DNA of 64,000 bases from Bradyrhizobium sp. CB2312 (GCF_029714425.1 NZ_CP121668.1:7337501-7401500); one strand, 5' to 3'. Numbered from the stretch's first letter, positions 41,972 to 51,260 are shown. Program-made: numbers and translations. The notes: generated from the sequence alone by a model not told the origin.

Positions 41972-43210
41972 ATGCACGACGAGACGTCACTGCGTTACGC
42001 CGGCTGGCGGGTCGTGCTTGCCTGCTTCTTGCTGGCGCTGTCGATTTTCGGCTTTGCTCTGTACGCGCAGGGTATCTACCTGGTCGAGCTGGAGCGTCTG
42101 AACGGCTGGCCGGCCTCGCTGATCTCGGGCGCCAGCACGCTGTCGCTCTTGATCGGCAATGTCATCGTCATCTTCACCGATGAGATCGTGCGGCGCCTCG
42201 GCCTGAAGCGCTTGGCGCTGGCAGGGATTGCGTGCCTCGCCACCTCAATGGTGCTGCTCCCCTTCGCGGCCGCGCCGTGGACCCTCTATGCGGCATTCGC
42301 GTTGATGTCGCTCGGCTGGGTCGGCATGGGCACCGTAATCATTCCGGCGGTGGTCGGCGCTTGGTTCGTGCGACGCCGAGGTCTTGCAATTAGCCTAGCC
42401 TTCCTCGGTGCTAGCTCCGGCGGCATCATCGTCACGCCACTACTGATGGTCCTGGTGGGCCACCTTGGATTTCAGACCGCAATGGTGGCCGCAAGCGCAG
42501 TCCTGCTGATCTTTCTACTTCCGACCACGTTCGCCTGGATCGGCCCGCCGCCGAATGTGTGCGCGACGACCGCAAGCGCTGACCAATTTTCGCCGGCGCC
42601 CGGTACTAGCATCTGCCGTGGCGAGATAGTGCGCCGGCCGGCGTTCTGGACAATCGCGGTTCCGTTTGCGCTCGGGATCATCGCTCAGGTCGGCTTCATC
42701 GTGCATCAGATCGCTATACTTGAACCGAAAATCGGGGCTCTTAAGGCGGGGCTCGCAGTCAGTGTAATGACTTCGATGGCGATTGTAGGAAGGGTCTCAC
42801 TCAGCCTCGTCGCAGACCACCTCGATCCTCGGCTTGTTGCCGCCATCTCGCTGGTGAGCCAGGCCGTGGCGGTGTTCACCATCCACCTGAGCGACAACGT
42901 CCATCTCGTGCTGCTGGCCTCCGCGGTGTTCGGCTTTTCGATCGGAAACCTCATCACACTGCCGCCGCTGATCATCCATCGCGAGTTCGAAGTCCAAAAC
43001 TTCACAGTGGTGATGGGGCTGTTCACCTCGATCAGCGGCACGGTCGGCGCCTTCGGTCCCGGATTGATCGGTCTAATCCGCGGCTGGAGAGGCGATTACG
43101 GCGCTGCGCTGCTGTTGACCATTGCGCTGGACGTGATCGCCGCCGCGATCGTCCTAGCGCGTGCCGGAAATCCAAGAGTGGCCAAGGAGTTCGATTGTGC
43201 GCGAAGGTAA
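41972..43210 (+). CDS. Major facilitator superfamily transporter
   Basis: A 412-residue, 12-helix MFS protein. Loop 2-3 has the weak signature DEIVRRLGLKRL, and the central loop (about 195-225) is hydrophilic. The pattern resembles monocarboxylate/oxalate-formate type carriers (YAQGIYLVELERLNGWPASLISGA). The substrate is unknown. It sits just beyond the IS5 remnant, so upstream promoter sequences may have been replaced. The YunG-like gene follows after 3 bases. Confidence 0.9.
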   Translation: MHDETSLRYAGWRVVLACFLLALSIFGFALYAQGIYLVELERLNGWPASLISGASTLSLLIGNVIVIFTDEIVRRLGLKRLALAGIACLATSMVLLPFAAAPWTLYAAFALMSLGWVGMGTVIIPAVVGAWFVRRRGLAISLAFLGASSGGIIVTPLLMVLVGHLGFQTAMVAASAVLLIFLLPTTFAWIGPPPNVCATTASADQFSPAPGTSICRGEIVRRPAFWTIAVPFALGIIAQVGFIVHQIAILEPKIGALKAGLAVSVMTSMAIVGRVSLSLVADHLDPRLVAAISLVSQAVAVFTIHLSDNVHLVLLASAVFGFSIGNLITLPPLIIHREFEVQNFTVVMGLFTSISGTVGAFGPGLIGLIRGWRGDYGAALLLTIALDVIAAAIVLARAGNPRVAKEFDCARR

Positions 43211-43213
43211 GCC

Positions 43214-43522
43214 ATGCTGTTTGAACGAGATCGCGTAGCTGCGGCGTTACTGCATTCTTGGTCCGTGCAAACCAGCGGACAATGGCTGGCCAGCAATCCA
43301 GCGCGCGGTCAGTGCAGTGTAACAGCATTGCTTGCCAATGAGTTCTTCGGCGGCGAAATCCTAAAGACACCGCTTGCCGAGGGGGACCACTTTTACAACC
43401 GAATCAATGGGAACTACCTGGATCTTAGATCAGGTCGAGATGAAGCTCTGGCTGGCACGTCGACCGCCAAGTACGAGTTCTTCAGGGCTGCCTTCTCTCG
43501 CTACTACAAAATTGAACTGTAG
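43214..43522 (+). CDS. YunG-like small protein (102 aa)
   Basis: The 102-residue cytosolic protein contains NPARGQCSVTALLANEFFGGEILKT, then HFYNRINGNYLDL. This is the Cys-centred pattern of the YunG family; the family has a papain-like look (GQC... HFYN) but no proven activity. The start is 3 bases after the MFS stop, with AAGG before it, so the pair is one operon. The last third is shorter and more diverged. Confidence 0.7.
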   Translation: MLFERDRVAAALLHSWSVQTSGQWLASNPARGQCSVTALLANEFFGGEILKTPLAEGDHFYNRINGNYLDLRSGRDEALAGTSTAKYEFFRAAFSRYYKIEL

Positions 43523-43627
43523 GAGTCCGCTACCTTCAGATCCTCTGCCGACTTTCCCATTCGTCTCTCGCGCGACAGATCTCCGACCGCTGGTTGCTGC
43601 AAGGTCGAAATTCACGGATGCTTGTCA

Positions 43628-44290
43628 ATGATCCCAAAGCCCCTTAAGGCCGTCGTTTTCGATATGGACGGATTGCTGCTCGACACCGAGGCGCTCTACC
43701 GTGGGGCAATTTTCGCCGCGTGTGCGGCTCAAGGGCACCAAATGGTTGATCATGTGCATCTCAGCTTGATCGGCGCGCCGAAGGATCTAGGTGACGAAAA
43801 GCTTATTGGCTATTTTGGACGGGCGTTTGATCTTGATCGCTACCATTTAGACTGCGAGGAACATTTTGACGGCCTGTGCGCAATTGAAGTCCCACTTCGC
43901 CCTGGTGTTATTGATCTCCTCAAAGTTCTGCGCGACGCCGCGATCCCCATGGCCGTCGCAACGTCAACCGCACGACCGAAATCTGAAGCGCAGCTGAAGA
44001 AGGCAGACATCTTCCACAATTTTGATGTGCTAGTCACGCGAAGCGACGTTGAGATAGGCAAGCCCCATCCCGAGACTTTCCTAAAGGCGGCCACACTCCT
44101 CAGTGTCGATCCACCAAGTTGCTTAGCACTCGAAGACTCGCACAATGGAGTTCGTGCGGCAGCGGCGGCGGGAATGTCTACGATTATGATCCCCGATCTC
44201 CTCCAACCGACGCCGGAGATCGCGGGTCTATGCGTCGGCGTGTTGCGGAGCCTGAATGACGTTCGGATCAGGATTTCTCAGCAGTTATAA
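43628..44290 (+). CDS. HAD-superfamily phosphatase (beta-phosphoglucomutase/phosphoglycolate-like)
   Basis: A 220-residue HAD hydrolase. Motif I is FDMDGLLLDTEAL, motif II is ATSTARPK, motif III lies in VEIGKPHPE, and motif IV is LALEDSHNG. The helical cap sits at residues about 18-80, as in the beta-phosphoglucomutase branch. I use ATG 43628 rather than the TTG two codons earlier. It could dephosphorylate small sugar phosphates; the exact substrate is unknown. It is independent of the upstream pair, with a gap of about 100 bases. Confidence 0.9.
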   Translation: MIPKPLKAVVFDMDGLLLDTEALYRGAIFAACAAQGHQMVDHVHLSLIGAPKDLGDEKLIGYFGRAFDLDRYHLDCEEHFDGLCAIEVPLRPGVIDLLKVLRDAAIPMAVATSTARPKSEAQLKKADIFHNFDVLVTRSDVEIGKPHPETFLKAATLLSVDPPSCLALEDSHNGVRAAAAAGMSTIMIPDLLQPTPEIAGLCVGVLRSLNDVRIRISQQL

Positions 44291-44566
44291 CGGAGGCAGC
44301 TTCTTGGATGCCCCTTTTTGGCACGCTACCTGTTCGTCATCAATCTAAAGACTGTGAAGTCGATTGGGCTCGAAATTCCATCGACACTGGCGGCGCTCAC
44401 GGACGAGGTAATCGAATAGGCCAGCGACTTCCGTTCATGGTTCGCTGCTGACTTCATGCGAACCACCGCAGCGTCCGCCATCCGGCGTAGACCGGACCAG
44501 CCCTGAAACGGGGTTGAAGTCGCAGTTTGGACCCATAGCGGACATGCGGAAAGCGGATGCTGCAAT
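44291..44566. repeat. Decayed dispersed intergenic repeat
   Basis: The minus-strand translation of 44327-44420 contains SLAYSITSSVSAASVDGISS, a pattern that recurs in many unrelated spurious proteins of Bradyrhizobium and marks a dispersed repeat. Near 44525-44550 is a TTTGGACCCATAGCGGACAT motif, another common relic in these genomes. I see no gene or terminator here. Confidence 0.5.
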
Positions 44567-45394
44567 TCACCAGTCTCGCGGCGCGATGCTGGGGCACAAT
44601 TTTTTGAACCAGTCGTGGATTTCGGCGTAGCTGCATGCGCCACAATCATCGACAAGTCTGTTATTCTTCACGTCAAGCACAGCCCACTTCGCATACGCCA
44701 CGTCGCCGCTGTCAACGAACTGGCTCCGATCCACCGTCTCGATACGACCTAGAAGGCGGTAGCGTAAGCCATTCAAGCCGGTCCATTCTTTTGCTTGACA
44801 ATCAGCCGTGATCGTCCTGTTTCGACTTTGGGCGCGTTCCTGATATGCCTCTTCTGCGGCTGTCTGCGAGTAGCTTTCGCCCATCGTTTGGCCAATGGTA
44901 TAGTACAAGGCAGCCCGTCGGCTTGGTTTCGTGTGGATCACAGCGTGGCTTGTATCCAGCCCGACGGCGCTCTCGATTTCATCGTCCATGCCATCCCTCT
45001 CGCCGTAAGCAACGAACAACTTCTTGTCACGAGGGCCAAGATAGATGTCTTGGTCGAGAGACCAAGCGCAAACATACGTTGTGCGGTCGCTCCAACATCC
45101 AGCCGCCTGTCTCAGCTTCCCAAGCGGCCAGTCACGAGGTGTTTTATGTGGGCCTGTCCAGCTCGCAATGCCTTCGTGCGGAGCGGTCACCTTAACCTCG
45201 GCTTCAATACCTGATCCACTGGTGTTCGCAATGCGAAAGGAGCCCTTCTTGTCTATGGGCGTAAACTCGCATGGCGAACCAATATAGTGCGCTCCATCAA
45301 TTTCAAAGAGGCACTTCGCCTGCCTTGCTTTCGCGGGTGTTGCGAAAGCATGCACGGCGGTGAGCAAAAGCAGTAGGGACAGCGTGTGTCTCAT
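44567..45394 (-). CDS. Secreted hypothetical protein (275 aa)
   Basis: I place the start at ATG 45394 (MRHTLSLLLLLTAVHAFATPAKA), which gives a Sec signal cleaved near residue 22-24; in-frame starts at 45409 or 45418 are possible. The mature protein has several Cys pairs (CLFE, SPCEF; GCWS, YVCAW; DDCGACSY) suggesting disulfides. The C-terminal third has a DCQAKEWTGLNGLRYRLLG segment and a WAVLDVKNNRLVDDCG block of surface-attached rhizobial proteins. I do not recognise a function. No operon partners. Confidence 0.75.
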   Translation of the reverse strand: MRHTLSLLLLLTAVHAFATPAKARQAKCLFEIDGAHYIGSPCEFTPIDKKGSFRIANTSGSGIEAEVKVTAPHEGIASWTGPHKTPRDWPLGKLRQAAGCWSDRTTYVCAWSLDQDIYLGPRDKKLFVAYGERDGMDDEIESAVGLDTSHAVIHTKPSRRAALYYTIGQTMGESYSQTAAEEAYQERAQSRNRTITADCQAKEWTGLNGLRYRLLGRIETVDRSQFVDSGDVAYAKWAVLDVKNNRLVDDCGACSYAEIHDWFKKLCPSIAPRDW

Positions 45395-45839
45395 CGCGAT
45401 CCAATTCATCAGAACCACATCAGATCAAGCTGGCCTCCGTATATCTCTACGCAACAGCGAGCGGAAGAGTTCGCTGATACTTGATACGTCGCCTTCTAGC
45501 CCTTCTCGGACCTCATGCAGTGCCCGTTTCAACGCCCCTGTTGGGGGATAAGCGGACATCGTGGATTTATGAGTACACGCCCTTCTGTAATGGGCCCGAT
45601 GATGTCAAGCCTCCCGAGTGAACGCCACGCCGCCGAGCTCATGCTTCTGTTCGTGGTCGACGCCTGGCCGCCACATCATGCTGTCAGAGGGAGCGGTGAG
45701 CCTATCTAGATACGCGTGGTTCGTCGGACGACGCCACTGGGCGTGTAACGGCTTCACCGCATCCACCGTCCCGGCGACGGGACTTCGGGCACCGGGCTTC
45801 AGTTCATCCCGGTTGCGTTCTTGATCTCCTCCACGTCTT
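45395..45839. other. Gene-free stretch, includes the 3' flank of the IS110-type element
   Basis: No supported gene lies here. The part from about 45560 to 45839 is immediately downstream of the IS110-type transposase. It probably belongs to the element: it has GC-rich inverted segments such as CCGTCCCGGCGACGGG at 45768-45783. The element's outer end cannot be set from one copy. Confidence 0.5.
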
Positions 45840-46874
45840 CTATGCTGCGATTGAGCCCGCTTCGGCCCATCGGTAAGTCGTGCCATCGACCCAGATCCGA
45901 TGCAGGATCACTGCGAGCTTGCGTGCCAAGGCGACCTTTGCGCGCTTCGAGCCTCTCCGCTTGGCGACGTCCATCCCCCAGCGTTTGAGTTTTGAGAACC
46001 GCGTGATGCGCGATAGCAGAACGTTGGCGGCTTCATACAAGGCCGTCCGCACCGTCTCATCGCCGGCCAGCGTGATTCCGCCCGTGACGTCCTTTTCTCC
46101 CGATTGATATTTCTTTGGCGTGAGCCCGAACAGCGCGCCTGCTGCCTTTGACTTTACAATGCGATGAGGATCATCAATCGCCGATTTGTAGGTGATGGCC
46201 ACCAGGGGACCAACGCCTGGTACTGTCATAAGCCGGCGGCAGACTGCATCATCACGCACAATTGCCAGCACAGCCTTGTGTAGTCTTCCGTATTCTGCCT
46301 TCAGGGCCGATCGTGCCGAAAGCATCGCACCAGCAATGCGCTCCAATGTCGCCTGGCCTGCAACCAACTCTCGAATCCGCGCTTCGAAATTCCTTCGCGT
46401 CACCGGGCCAACCTTCAGACCGAAGCCGCGCAAAATCCCTCGGATACTTAATTCTACATCGATCAGCCGCCCGAGAAGCTGTTTGCGTGCGATCAGGAGT
46501 GCCCGGATCTCTTGCGCATCAACCGACTTTGCGTGTACCTGCCGAAACCATCCCATCCGGATCAACTGGGCGATCCCGCGGGCATCCTTGCGATCCGTCT
46601 TGACCGTCATTGCAGATAATGCGGCCTTCACGTGCCGCGTTTCCAGCAGAACTGTTTCAAATCCTGCACCTTTCAGGCCTGCATGCAGCCATTGCGACAG
46701 CGGCCCAGCCTCCAGCCCGATCCGCTTCACTGCAAAGCCGAGCGTCTCAAAAAACTCAACTAAGGCGTCGGGTTCGCTTGCGACCTTCGCTTCCTTCAGG
46801 ATCTTACCCTGGGCGTCCACAACACACACGCTCGACAGTTCCAATGACACGTCGATTCCGGCATAATTCTCCAC
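45840..46874 (-). CDS. IS110-family transposase (DEDD type)
   Basis: The 344-residue transposase starts at GTG 46874 with GGAGGA 7 bases upstream; a longer in-frame opening to 47000 is not needed. The N-terminal RuvC-like DEDD domain has YAGIDVSLELSSVCVVDAQG, RIGLEAGPLSQWLHAGL and VKTDRKDARG. The C-terminal Transposase_20 domain has LMTVPGVGPLVA, then FGLTPKKYQSGEKDV, with the serine. It is full length and intact. IS110 relatives use a non-coding bridge RNA from the element's flank. About 120 bases upstream and 280 bases downstream could hold it. Confidence 0.92.
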   Translation of the reverse strand: MENYAGIDVSLELSSVCVVDAQGKILKEAKVASEPDALVEFFETLGFAVKRIGLEAGPLSQWLHAGLKGAGFETVLLETRHVKAALSAMTVKTDRKDARGIAQLIRMGWFRQVHAKSVDAQEIRALLIARKQLLGRLIDVELSIRGILRGFGLKVGPVTRRNFEARIRELVAGQATLERIAGAMLSARSALKAEYGRLHKAVLAIVRDDAVCRRLMTVPGVGPLVAITYKSAIDDPHRIVKSKAAGALFGLTPKKYQSGEKDVTGGITLAGDETVRTALYEAANVLLSRITRFSKLKRWGMDVAKRRGSKRAKVALARKLAVILHRIWVDGTTYRWAEAGSIAA

Positions 46875-46995
46875 GGCTGTCCTCCGTCTCCAGATGCTTG
46901 GGGCCGACTCAAGTCGTGACCCCGTTTCATCATCTATCGGGGGACAGCCACCATCATGACCCCTTGCTCCGGAGCCGGGCCCATTACCGCATCTA

Positions 46996-48180
46996 GTCAC
47001 GTGAATCTAAAGTTCGCCACATAAAGTCTGCTGGGCTTTGTGGCAGAAGCGTTTGACGGAAGCCAAAATCTGGTCTGCGGACTTGGTCCATTTGAAGGGC
47101 TTGGGATTTTTGTTGTGCAGGTCGATGAAGGTACGGATGTCGGCCTCGAGCTGCCTGACGGAGGTGTGAACACCTCGCTGGATCTGCTTTCGGGTGAGCT
47201 CAGCGAACCAGCGTTCGACCTGATTGATCCATGACGCGGAAGTCGGCGTGAAGTGGACATGATAATGCGGCCGACGGGCGAGCCACGCTTTGATCTTGGG
47301 TGTTTTGTGAGTGGCGTAGTTGTCCATGACGATATGGACATCGATCCCTTCAGGGACTTGAGCGTCGATCTCTTTGAGGAACTTCAAGAACTCGACTGCC
47401 CGGTGGCGCTTGTAGCATTTGCCGATGACGAATCCAGAGGCGACATCGAGCGCGGCAAACAGCGAGGTCGTACCATGCCGCACATAGCTGTGCGTGCGCC
47501 GTTCCGGTACGCCCGGCATCATCGGCAGGACCGGCTGCTCGCGATCCAGGGCCTGGATCTGGCTTTTCTCATCGACACTGAGGACAAGGGCTCGGTTCGG
47601 TGGGGAAAGGTAAAGGCCGACGATATCGCGGACCTTGTCGACGAACAGCGGGTCGCTCGACAGCTTGAATGTCTGGCTGCGGTGCGGCTGCAGGCCGAAC
47701 GCCGTCCACATTCGGCGGATCGTGGTGTGGGAAAAGCCAGTTTCCGCAGCCATTGAGCGGATCGACCAGTGCGTCGCGTCGGGTGGCGTTGTACGCAATG
47801 TCCGCTCAATTACCTCAGCAACCTGATCGTCGTTGATGGTTCGAGGGCGGCCCGGGCGGGCCTCGTCAAGCAGGCCATCACAGCGATCCTTCAAAAATCG
47901 GCGGCGCCACTTGCCGACGGTGTGTTCGTGGAGGCCGAGTTCGACAGCCACAGACTTGCTTGGCAAGCCATCCGCACACCGCAGGATCGCGCGGCAGCGC
48001 TCAGATAGCGATCGGGCAACGCGATGACGACGAACTTGTCTCTCCAAGTACGCCCGCTCCGGCGGACTAAGCACCAACGGCGCGATCGGCCGGCCTCGCT
48101 CACCTGCATTCGCCACAAGCTCTCTCCTCTGTAGAGATTCGAGCTATCAACTAATGTGACGAACTTGCGTTCCAGATGAC
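46996..48180 (-). mobile_element. IS630-family element, first tandem copy
   Basis: The 1185-base element is bounded by TA at 46994-46995 and 48181-48182. Its ends are imperfect inverted repeats of about 27 bases: the left begins GTCACGTGAATC and the right, read in reverse, GTCATCTGGAAC, with AAGTTCG and CACAT shared. The sole gene is the transposase at 47007-48116. It is followed without gap by an identical copy. Confidence 0.9.
47007..48116 (-). CDS. IS630-family DDE transposase, first copy
   Basis: A 369-residue transposase. The N-terminal helix-turn-helix region (about 20-110) includes SKSVAVELGLHEHTVGKWRRRFL and a winged second part. The DDE triad is in LSVDEKSQIQALD, HIVMDNYATHK and WINQVERWFAELTRK. 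The frame is intact and the coding DNA identical to the second copy, so both may be active. Confidence 0.93.
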   Translation of the reverse strand: MANAGERGRPIAPLVLSPPERAYLERQVRRHRVARSLSERCRAILRCADGLPSKSVAVELGLHEHTVGKWRRRFLKDRCDGLLDEARPGRPRTINDDQVAEVIERTLRTTPPDATHWSIRSMAAETGFSHTTIRRMWTAFGLQPHRSQTFKLSSDPLFVDKVRDIVGLYLSPPNRALVLSVDEKSQIQALDREQPVLPMMPGVPERRTHSYVRHGTTSLFAALDVASGFVIGKCYKRHRAVEFLKFLKEIDAQVPEGIDVHIVMDNYATHKTPKIKAWLARRPHYHVHFTPTSASWINQVERWFAELTRKQIQRGVHTSVRQLEADIRTFIDLHNKNPKPFKWTKSADQILASVKRFCHKAQQTLCGEL

Positions 48181-48182
48181 TA

Positions 48183-49367
48183 GTCACGTGAATCTAAAGT
48201 TCGCCACATAAAGTCTGCTGGGCTTTGTGGCAGAAGCGTTTGACGGAAGCCAAAATCTGGTCTGCGGACTTGGTCCATTTGAAGGGCTTGGGATTTTTGT
48301 TGTGCAGGTCGATGAAGGTACGGATGTCGGCCTCGAGCTGCCTGACGGAGGTGTGAACACCTCGCTGGATCTGCTTTCGGGTGAGCTCAGCGAACCAGCG
48401 TTCGACCTGATTGATCCATGACGCGGAAGTCGGCGTGAAGTGGACATGATAATGCGGCCGACGGGCGAGCCACGCTTTGATCTTGGGTGTTTTGTGAGTG
48501 GCGTAGTTGTCCATGACGATATGGACATCGATCCCTTCAGGGACTTGAGCGTCGATCTCTTTGAGGAACTTCAAGAACTCGACTGCCCGGTGGCGCTTGT
48601 AGCATTTGCCGATGACGAATCCAGAGGCGACATCGAGCGCGGCAAACAGCGAGGTCGTACCATGCCGCACATAGCTGTGCGTGCGCCGTTCCGGTACGCC
48701 CGGCATCATCGGCAGGACCGGCTGCTCGCGATCCAGGGCCTGGATCTGGCTTTTCTCATCGACACTGAGGACAAGGGCTCGGTTCGGTGGGGAAAGGTAA
48801 AGGCCGACGATATCGCGGACCTTGTCGACGAACAGCGGGTCGCTCGACAGCTTGAATGTCTGGCTGCGGTGCGGCTGCAGGCCGAACGCCGTCCACATTC
48901 GGCGGATCGTGGTGTGGGAAAAGCCAGTTTCCGCAGCCATTGAGCGGATCGACCAGTGCGTCGCGTCGGGTGGCGTTGTACGCAATGTCCGCTCAATTAC
49001 CTCAGCAACCTGATCGTCGTTGATGGTTCGAGGGCGGCCCGGGCGGGCCTCGTCAAGCAGGCCATCACAGCGATCCTTCAAAAATCGGCGGCGCCACTTG
49101 CCGACGGTGTGTTCGTGGAGGCCGAGTTCGACAGCCACAGACTTGCTTGGCAAGCCATCCGCACACCGCAGGATCGCGCGGCAGCGCTCAGATAGCGATC
49201 GGGCAACGCGATGACGACGAACTTGTCTCTCCAAGTACGCCCGCTCCGGCGGACTAAGCACCAACGGCGCGATCGGCCGGCCTCGCTCACCTGCATTCGC
49301 CACAAGCTCTCTCCTCTGTAGAGATTCGAGCTATCAACTAATGTGACGAACTTGCGTTCCAGATGAC
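48183..49367 (-). mobile_element. IS630-family element, second tandem copy
   Basis: Offset from the first copy by exactly 1187 bases (1185 plus a shared TA), same orientation, TA at 49368-49369 on its far side. The original target is thus probably CTAG, now present at 46993, 48180 and 49367. No base difference was seen between the copies. Confidence 0.9.
48194..49303 (-). CDS. IS630-family DDE transposase, second copy
   Basis: Protein identical to the first-copy transposase over all 369 residues, with the same DDE motifs. The gap to the first copy's gene (48117-48193) is just the two element ends and the shared TA. Promoter sequences sit inside the element, so both genes should be read alike. 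Confidence 0.93.
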   Translation of the reverse strand: MANAGERGRPIAPLVLSPPERAYLERQVRRHRVARSLSERCRAILRCADGLPSKSVAVELGLHEHTVGKWRRRFLKDRCDGLLDEARPGRPRTINDDQVAEVIERTLRTTPPDATHWSIRSMAAETGFSHTTIRRMWTAFGLQPHRSQTFKLSSDPLFVDKVRDIVGLYLSPPNRALVLSVDEKSQIQALDREQPVLPMMPGVPERRTHSYVRHGTTSLFAALDVASGFVIGKCYKRHRAVEFLKFLKEIDAQVPEGIDVHIVMDNYATHKTPKIKAWLARRPHYHVHFTPTSASWINQVERWFAELTRKQIQRGVHTSVRQLEADIRTFIDLHNKNPKPFKWTKSADQILASVKRFCHKAQQTLCGEL

Positions 49368-49407
49368 TAGAACGCTGATCGCCGCGACAGTATCGTAGGC
49401 TGGGCTC

Positions 49408-50127
49408 TTAACGAGCCCGGTCGGCCCGCAAGGTCTCGAAGAACGCCACGATCGCGTCAATCTGGTATTCGACAAGTTTTGGCTTGAGCATTGCTTCGTT
49501 CGGGCCTACTCGACGGTGGCTTGACGCCAACAACAGTCGGAGATCGTTGGCTGAGAAAGATGGTCGACTGGCAATTTCGCTGAAGCTTGGCGCGGGGAAG
49601 CGAAAGGCTGGTGTCTCCTTTGAAGAATCCGAGATGACGTGACAGAGGCCGCAGGTCCCGCGAGCCAGCGCACGCCCCTCCGCGATCTGATCCGCGAACA
49701 GCTGATCGCCGAACGGCGAATTGACCGGCACCTGGATGGTGATCGAACCGAATCCGCTCGCGCGGTGGCAGGTATTGCATCCGCTCGTGAAATCCGCGTA
49801 AGCCTTCGCGAAAGCTGCACTATCCTTCAGTTCAATCGCACGATCCAAGGCTTGTAACTGCTCGTTAGTTTGGGACAATCGCGAGCTTTCGGATGGATAG
49901 AGCATTGCCTTCCGCCAGCTGGCTTCGATCTGTCGAAGCTCGTAATTCGCCAAGCTCCAGTTGCCGAGCTTTCCGGCGAACCATAGTTTGATGTGTTGGA
50001 ATTGGAGCGCGACCATAAGGTCGGATAGTTGCGTTGACGTATTGCCAGCAGGCTGGTTCTCTGCCCCCGCATTGAATAGTGGAAGCATGGCGACGATCCC
50101 GGCGGCCATCAGCGTCCGACACTTCAT
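49408..50127 (-). CDS. Diheme c-type cytochrome (239 aa)
   Basis: The start at ATG 50127 (MKCRTLMAAGIVAMLPLFNAGA) gives a signal peptide; the frame is open to 50205. Two heme motifs are seen: Cys117-Asn-Thr-Cys120-His121 and Cys159-Gly-Leu-Cys162-His163. The N-terminal part (LMVALQFQHIKLWFAGKLGNWSLANYEL) is a helical domain of cytochrome-like sensor type. The second half resembles a monoheme c domain. It lies downstream of the IS630 pair, which ends 38 bases from its stop; no disruption is visible. It is probably periplasmic. Confidence 0.85.
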   Translation of the reverse strand: MKCRTLMAAGIVAMLPLFNAGAENQPAGNTSTQLSDLMVALQFQHIKLWFAGKLGNWSLANYELRQIEASWRKAMLYPSESSRLSQTNEQLQALDRAIELKDSAAFAKAYADFTSGCNTCHRASGFGSITIQVPVNSPFGDQLFADQIAEGRALARGTCGLCHVISDSSKETPAFRFPAPSFSEIASRPSFSANDLRLLLASSHRRVGPNEAMLKPKLVEYQIDAIVAFFETLRADRAR

Positions 50128-50288
50128 ACCAGCGCTCGAAAAGATGAAGCAACGCCAGCCTCGGCGCCGATTCCGATCAACACCTTTCCAAATGACTGAC
50201 GTCATGCGCGCGTACCAAAGCGATTTCTCGACGCACCGACCGAGCGCATCAGACGAATTCCCTTGTCGATCGGCCCAGCCGTCGTTGA

Positions 50289-50507
50289 TTAGACAAGCAG
50301 GTTCGTAAAGAACGGCTCGGCAATCTCAGCGACTGATGGCTCTATCCCGTCAGATGCGACGGCGGTGATAAATTCGCGCTTACAGTTCCAGCAGCGCCAG
50401 AGCTCTTGGGCTTCGCGAGCATTGATGCGTTCACGCCACTCGAGATCGACCAACCCGGAACCACAGCGAGGGCATTTTTTGTCATGTGGTGCTGAGACCG
50501 ATGCCAT
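50289..50507 (-). CDS. Small zinc-ribbon protein (72 aa)
   Basis: Four cysteines, Cys12-xx-Cys15 (KCPRCGSGL) and Cys39-xx-Cys42 (RCWNCKREF), form a zinc ribbon. GAGGAAA is 7 bases before ATG 50507. The remainder, ASDGIEPSVAEIAEPFFTNLLV, has no known motif. A FixK-type box lies 53 bases upstream, so it may be an oxygen-regulated accessory gene. Function not recognised. Confidence 0.75.
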   Translation of the reverse strand: MASVSAPHDKKCPRCGSGLVDLEWRERINAREAQELWRCWNCKREFITAVASDGIEPSVAEIAEPFFTNLLV

Positions 50508-50560
50508 ATGGGCTTTCCTCGTTTTCGACGCGTAGCATGCGTTCTTGGCGGTATAGCGAA

Positions 50561-50574
50561 ATGATCTAGATCAA
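50561..50574. promoter_or_regulatory. FixK/FNR-type box (minus strand TTGATCTAGATCAT)
   Basis: Read on the minus strand it is TTGAT-CTAG-ATCAT, one base from ideal. It lies 53 bases before the zinc-ribbon gene. Confidence 0.7.
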
Positions 50575-50696
50575 CGACCTGCTCGCTCTTCCCCATAGCT
50601 GACTTGAGGTGTAAGCCATCGTCCGCAATTTTCGCCGAGGCCACTGCGTATCTGCCATTGGGACGCTCACCAACTGGCTAACCCCACTGCACGCTT

Positions 50697-51260
50697 CTAA
50701 CGCCGTTCGACTTCGGACTCTTGCTCCATCTGCAAGATGCGCGCTCGTAGCGCGTCGAAGGTTTCTTCGGCGGCCTCGCTGAACAGCGGATCCTCATGAT
50801 TGACTGTCGCCGAGGCGATCTCAGCCCAATCTGCCGGCTTGAGAGCCTTGAGGGCGGCGGGGAAGAAATCGCGGTCTTCGATCATGATGTGACGCCGCTC
50901 GCTCTCCATGAAATCGCGAACGATGTTGTCCACATTCTGCCGAAGAATCTCTCGATCCGCCAAAACACTGTCGATCGCCTGAGCGACGCGGCGCAAACGC
51001 TGGGTCCCTTTTTGGTGTTCGAGCGTCAGATCGCCGATCCTTGCCGCCGCAGCGGGGTCTCGAAGCTTTAGCTTGGAAAAGACCAATTCTTCTTGGGGAT
51101 GATGATACAGTTCCGGATAGAGCTCAAAGTAGCTGATAATCGCGCGAATGACCTCATAGTCGGGATGGTCCCCGCGATCGAAAATCTCAAGCTCGCGATC
51201 GAGTACGGCGAGTAGCGTCTCGATGTTGCGATGTTCCCGGGATAGACGCTCAATGATCAT
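50697..51260 (-). CDS. Hemerythrin-domain protein (187 aa)
   Basis: I start at ATG 51260 (MIIERLSREHRNIETLL), with GGAGG 5 bases upstream of the leader end; the frame opens four codons earlier. Candidate diiron ligands are His10, His53 or His54 with Glu57/58, His82, His124 and Glu128. Such DUF438/hemerythrin HHE proteins bind oxygen, nitric oxide or iron. It is the stand-alone relative of the domain fused to the P1B-5 ATPase. A TTGCG-type FixK box lies 58 bases upstream. Confidence 0.92.
   Translation of the reverse strand: MIIERLSREHRNIETLLAVLDRELEIFDRGDHPDYEVIRAIISYFELYPELYHHPQEELVFSKLKLRDPAAAARIGDLTLEHQKGTQRLRRVAQAIDSVLADREILRQNVDNIVRDFMESERRHIMIEDRDFFPAALKALKPADWAEIASATVNHEDPLFSEAAEETFDALRARILQMEQESEVERR

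Noticed and set aside
44326..44655. Minus open frame with SLAYSITSSVSAAS
   Set aside because: Pattern of a dispersed non-coding repeat in this genus; not a protein family.
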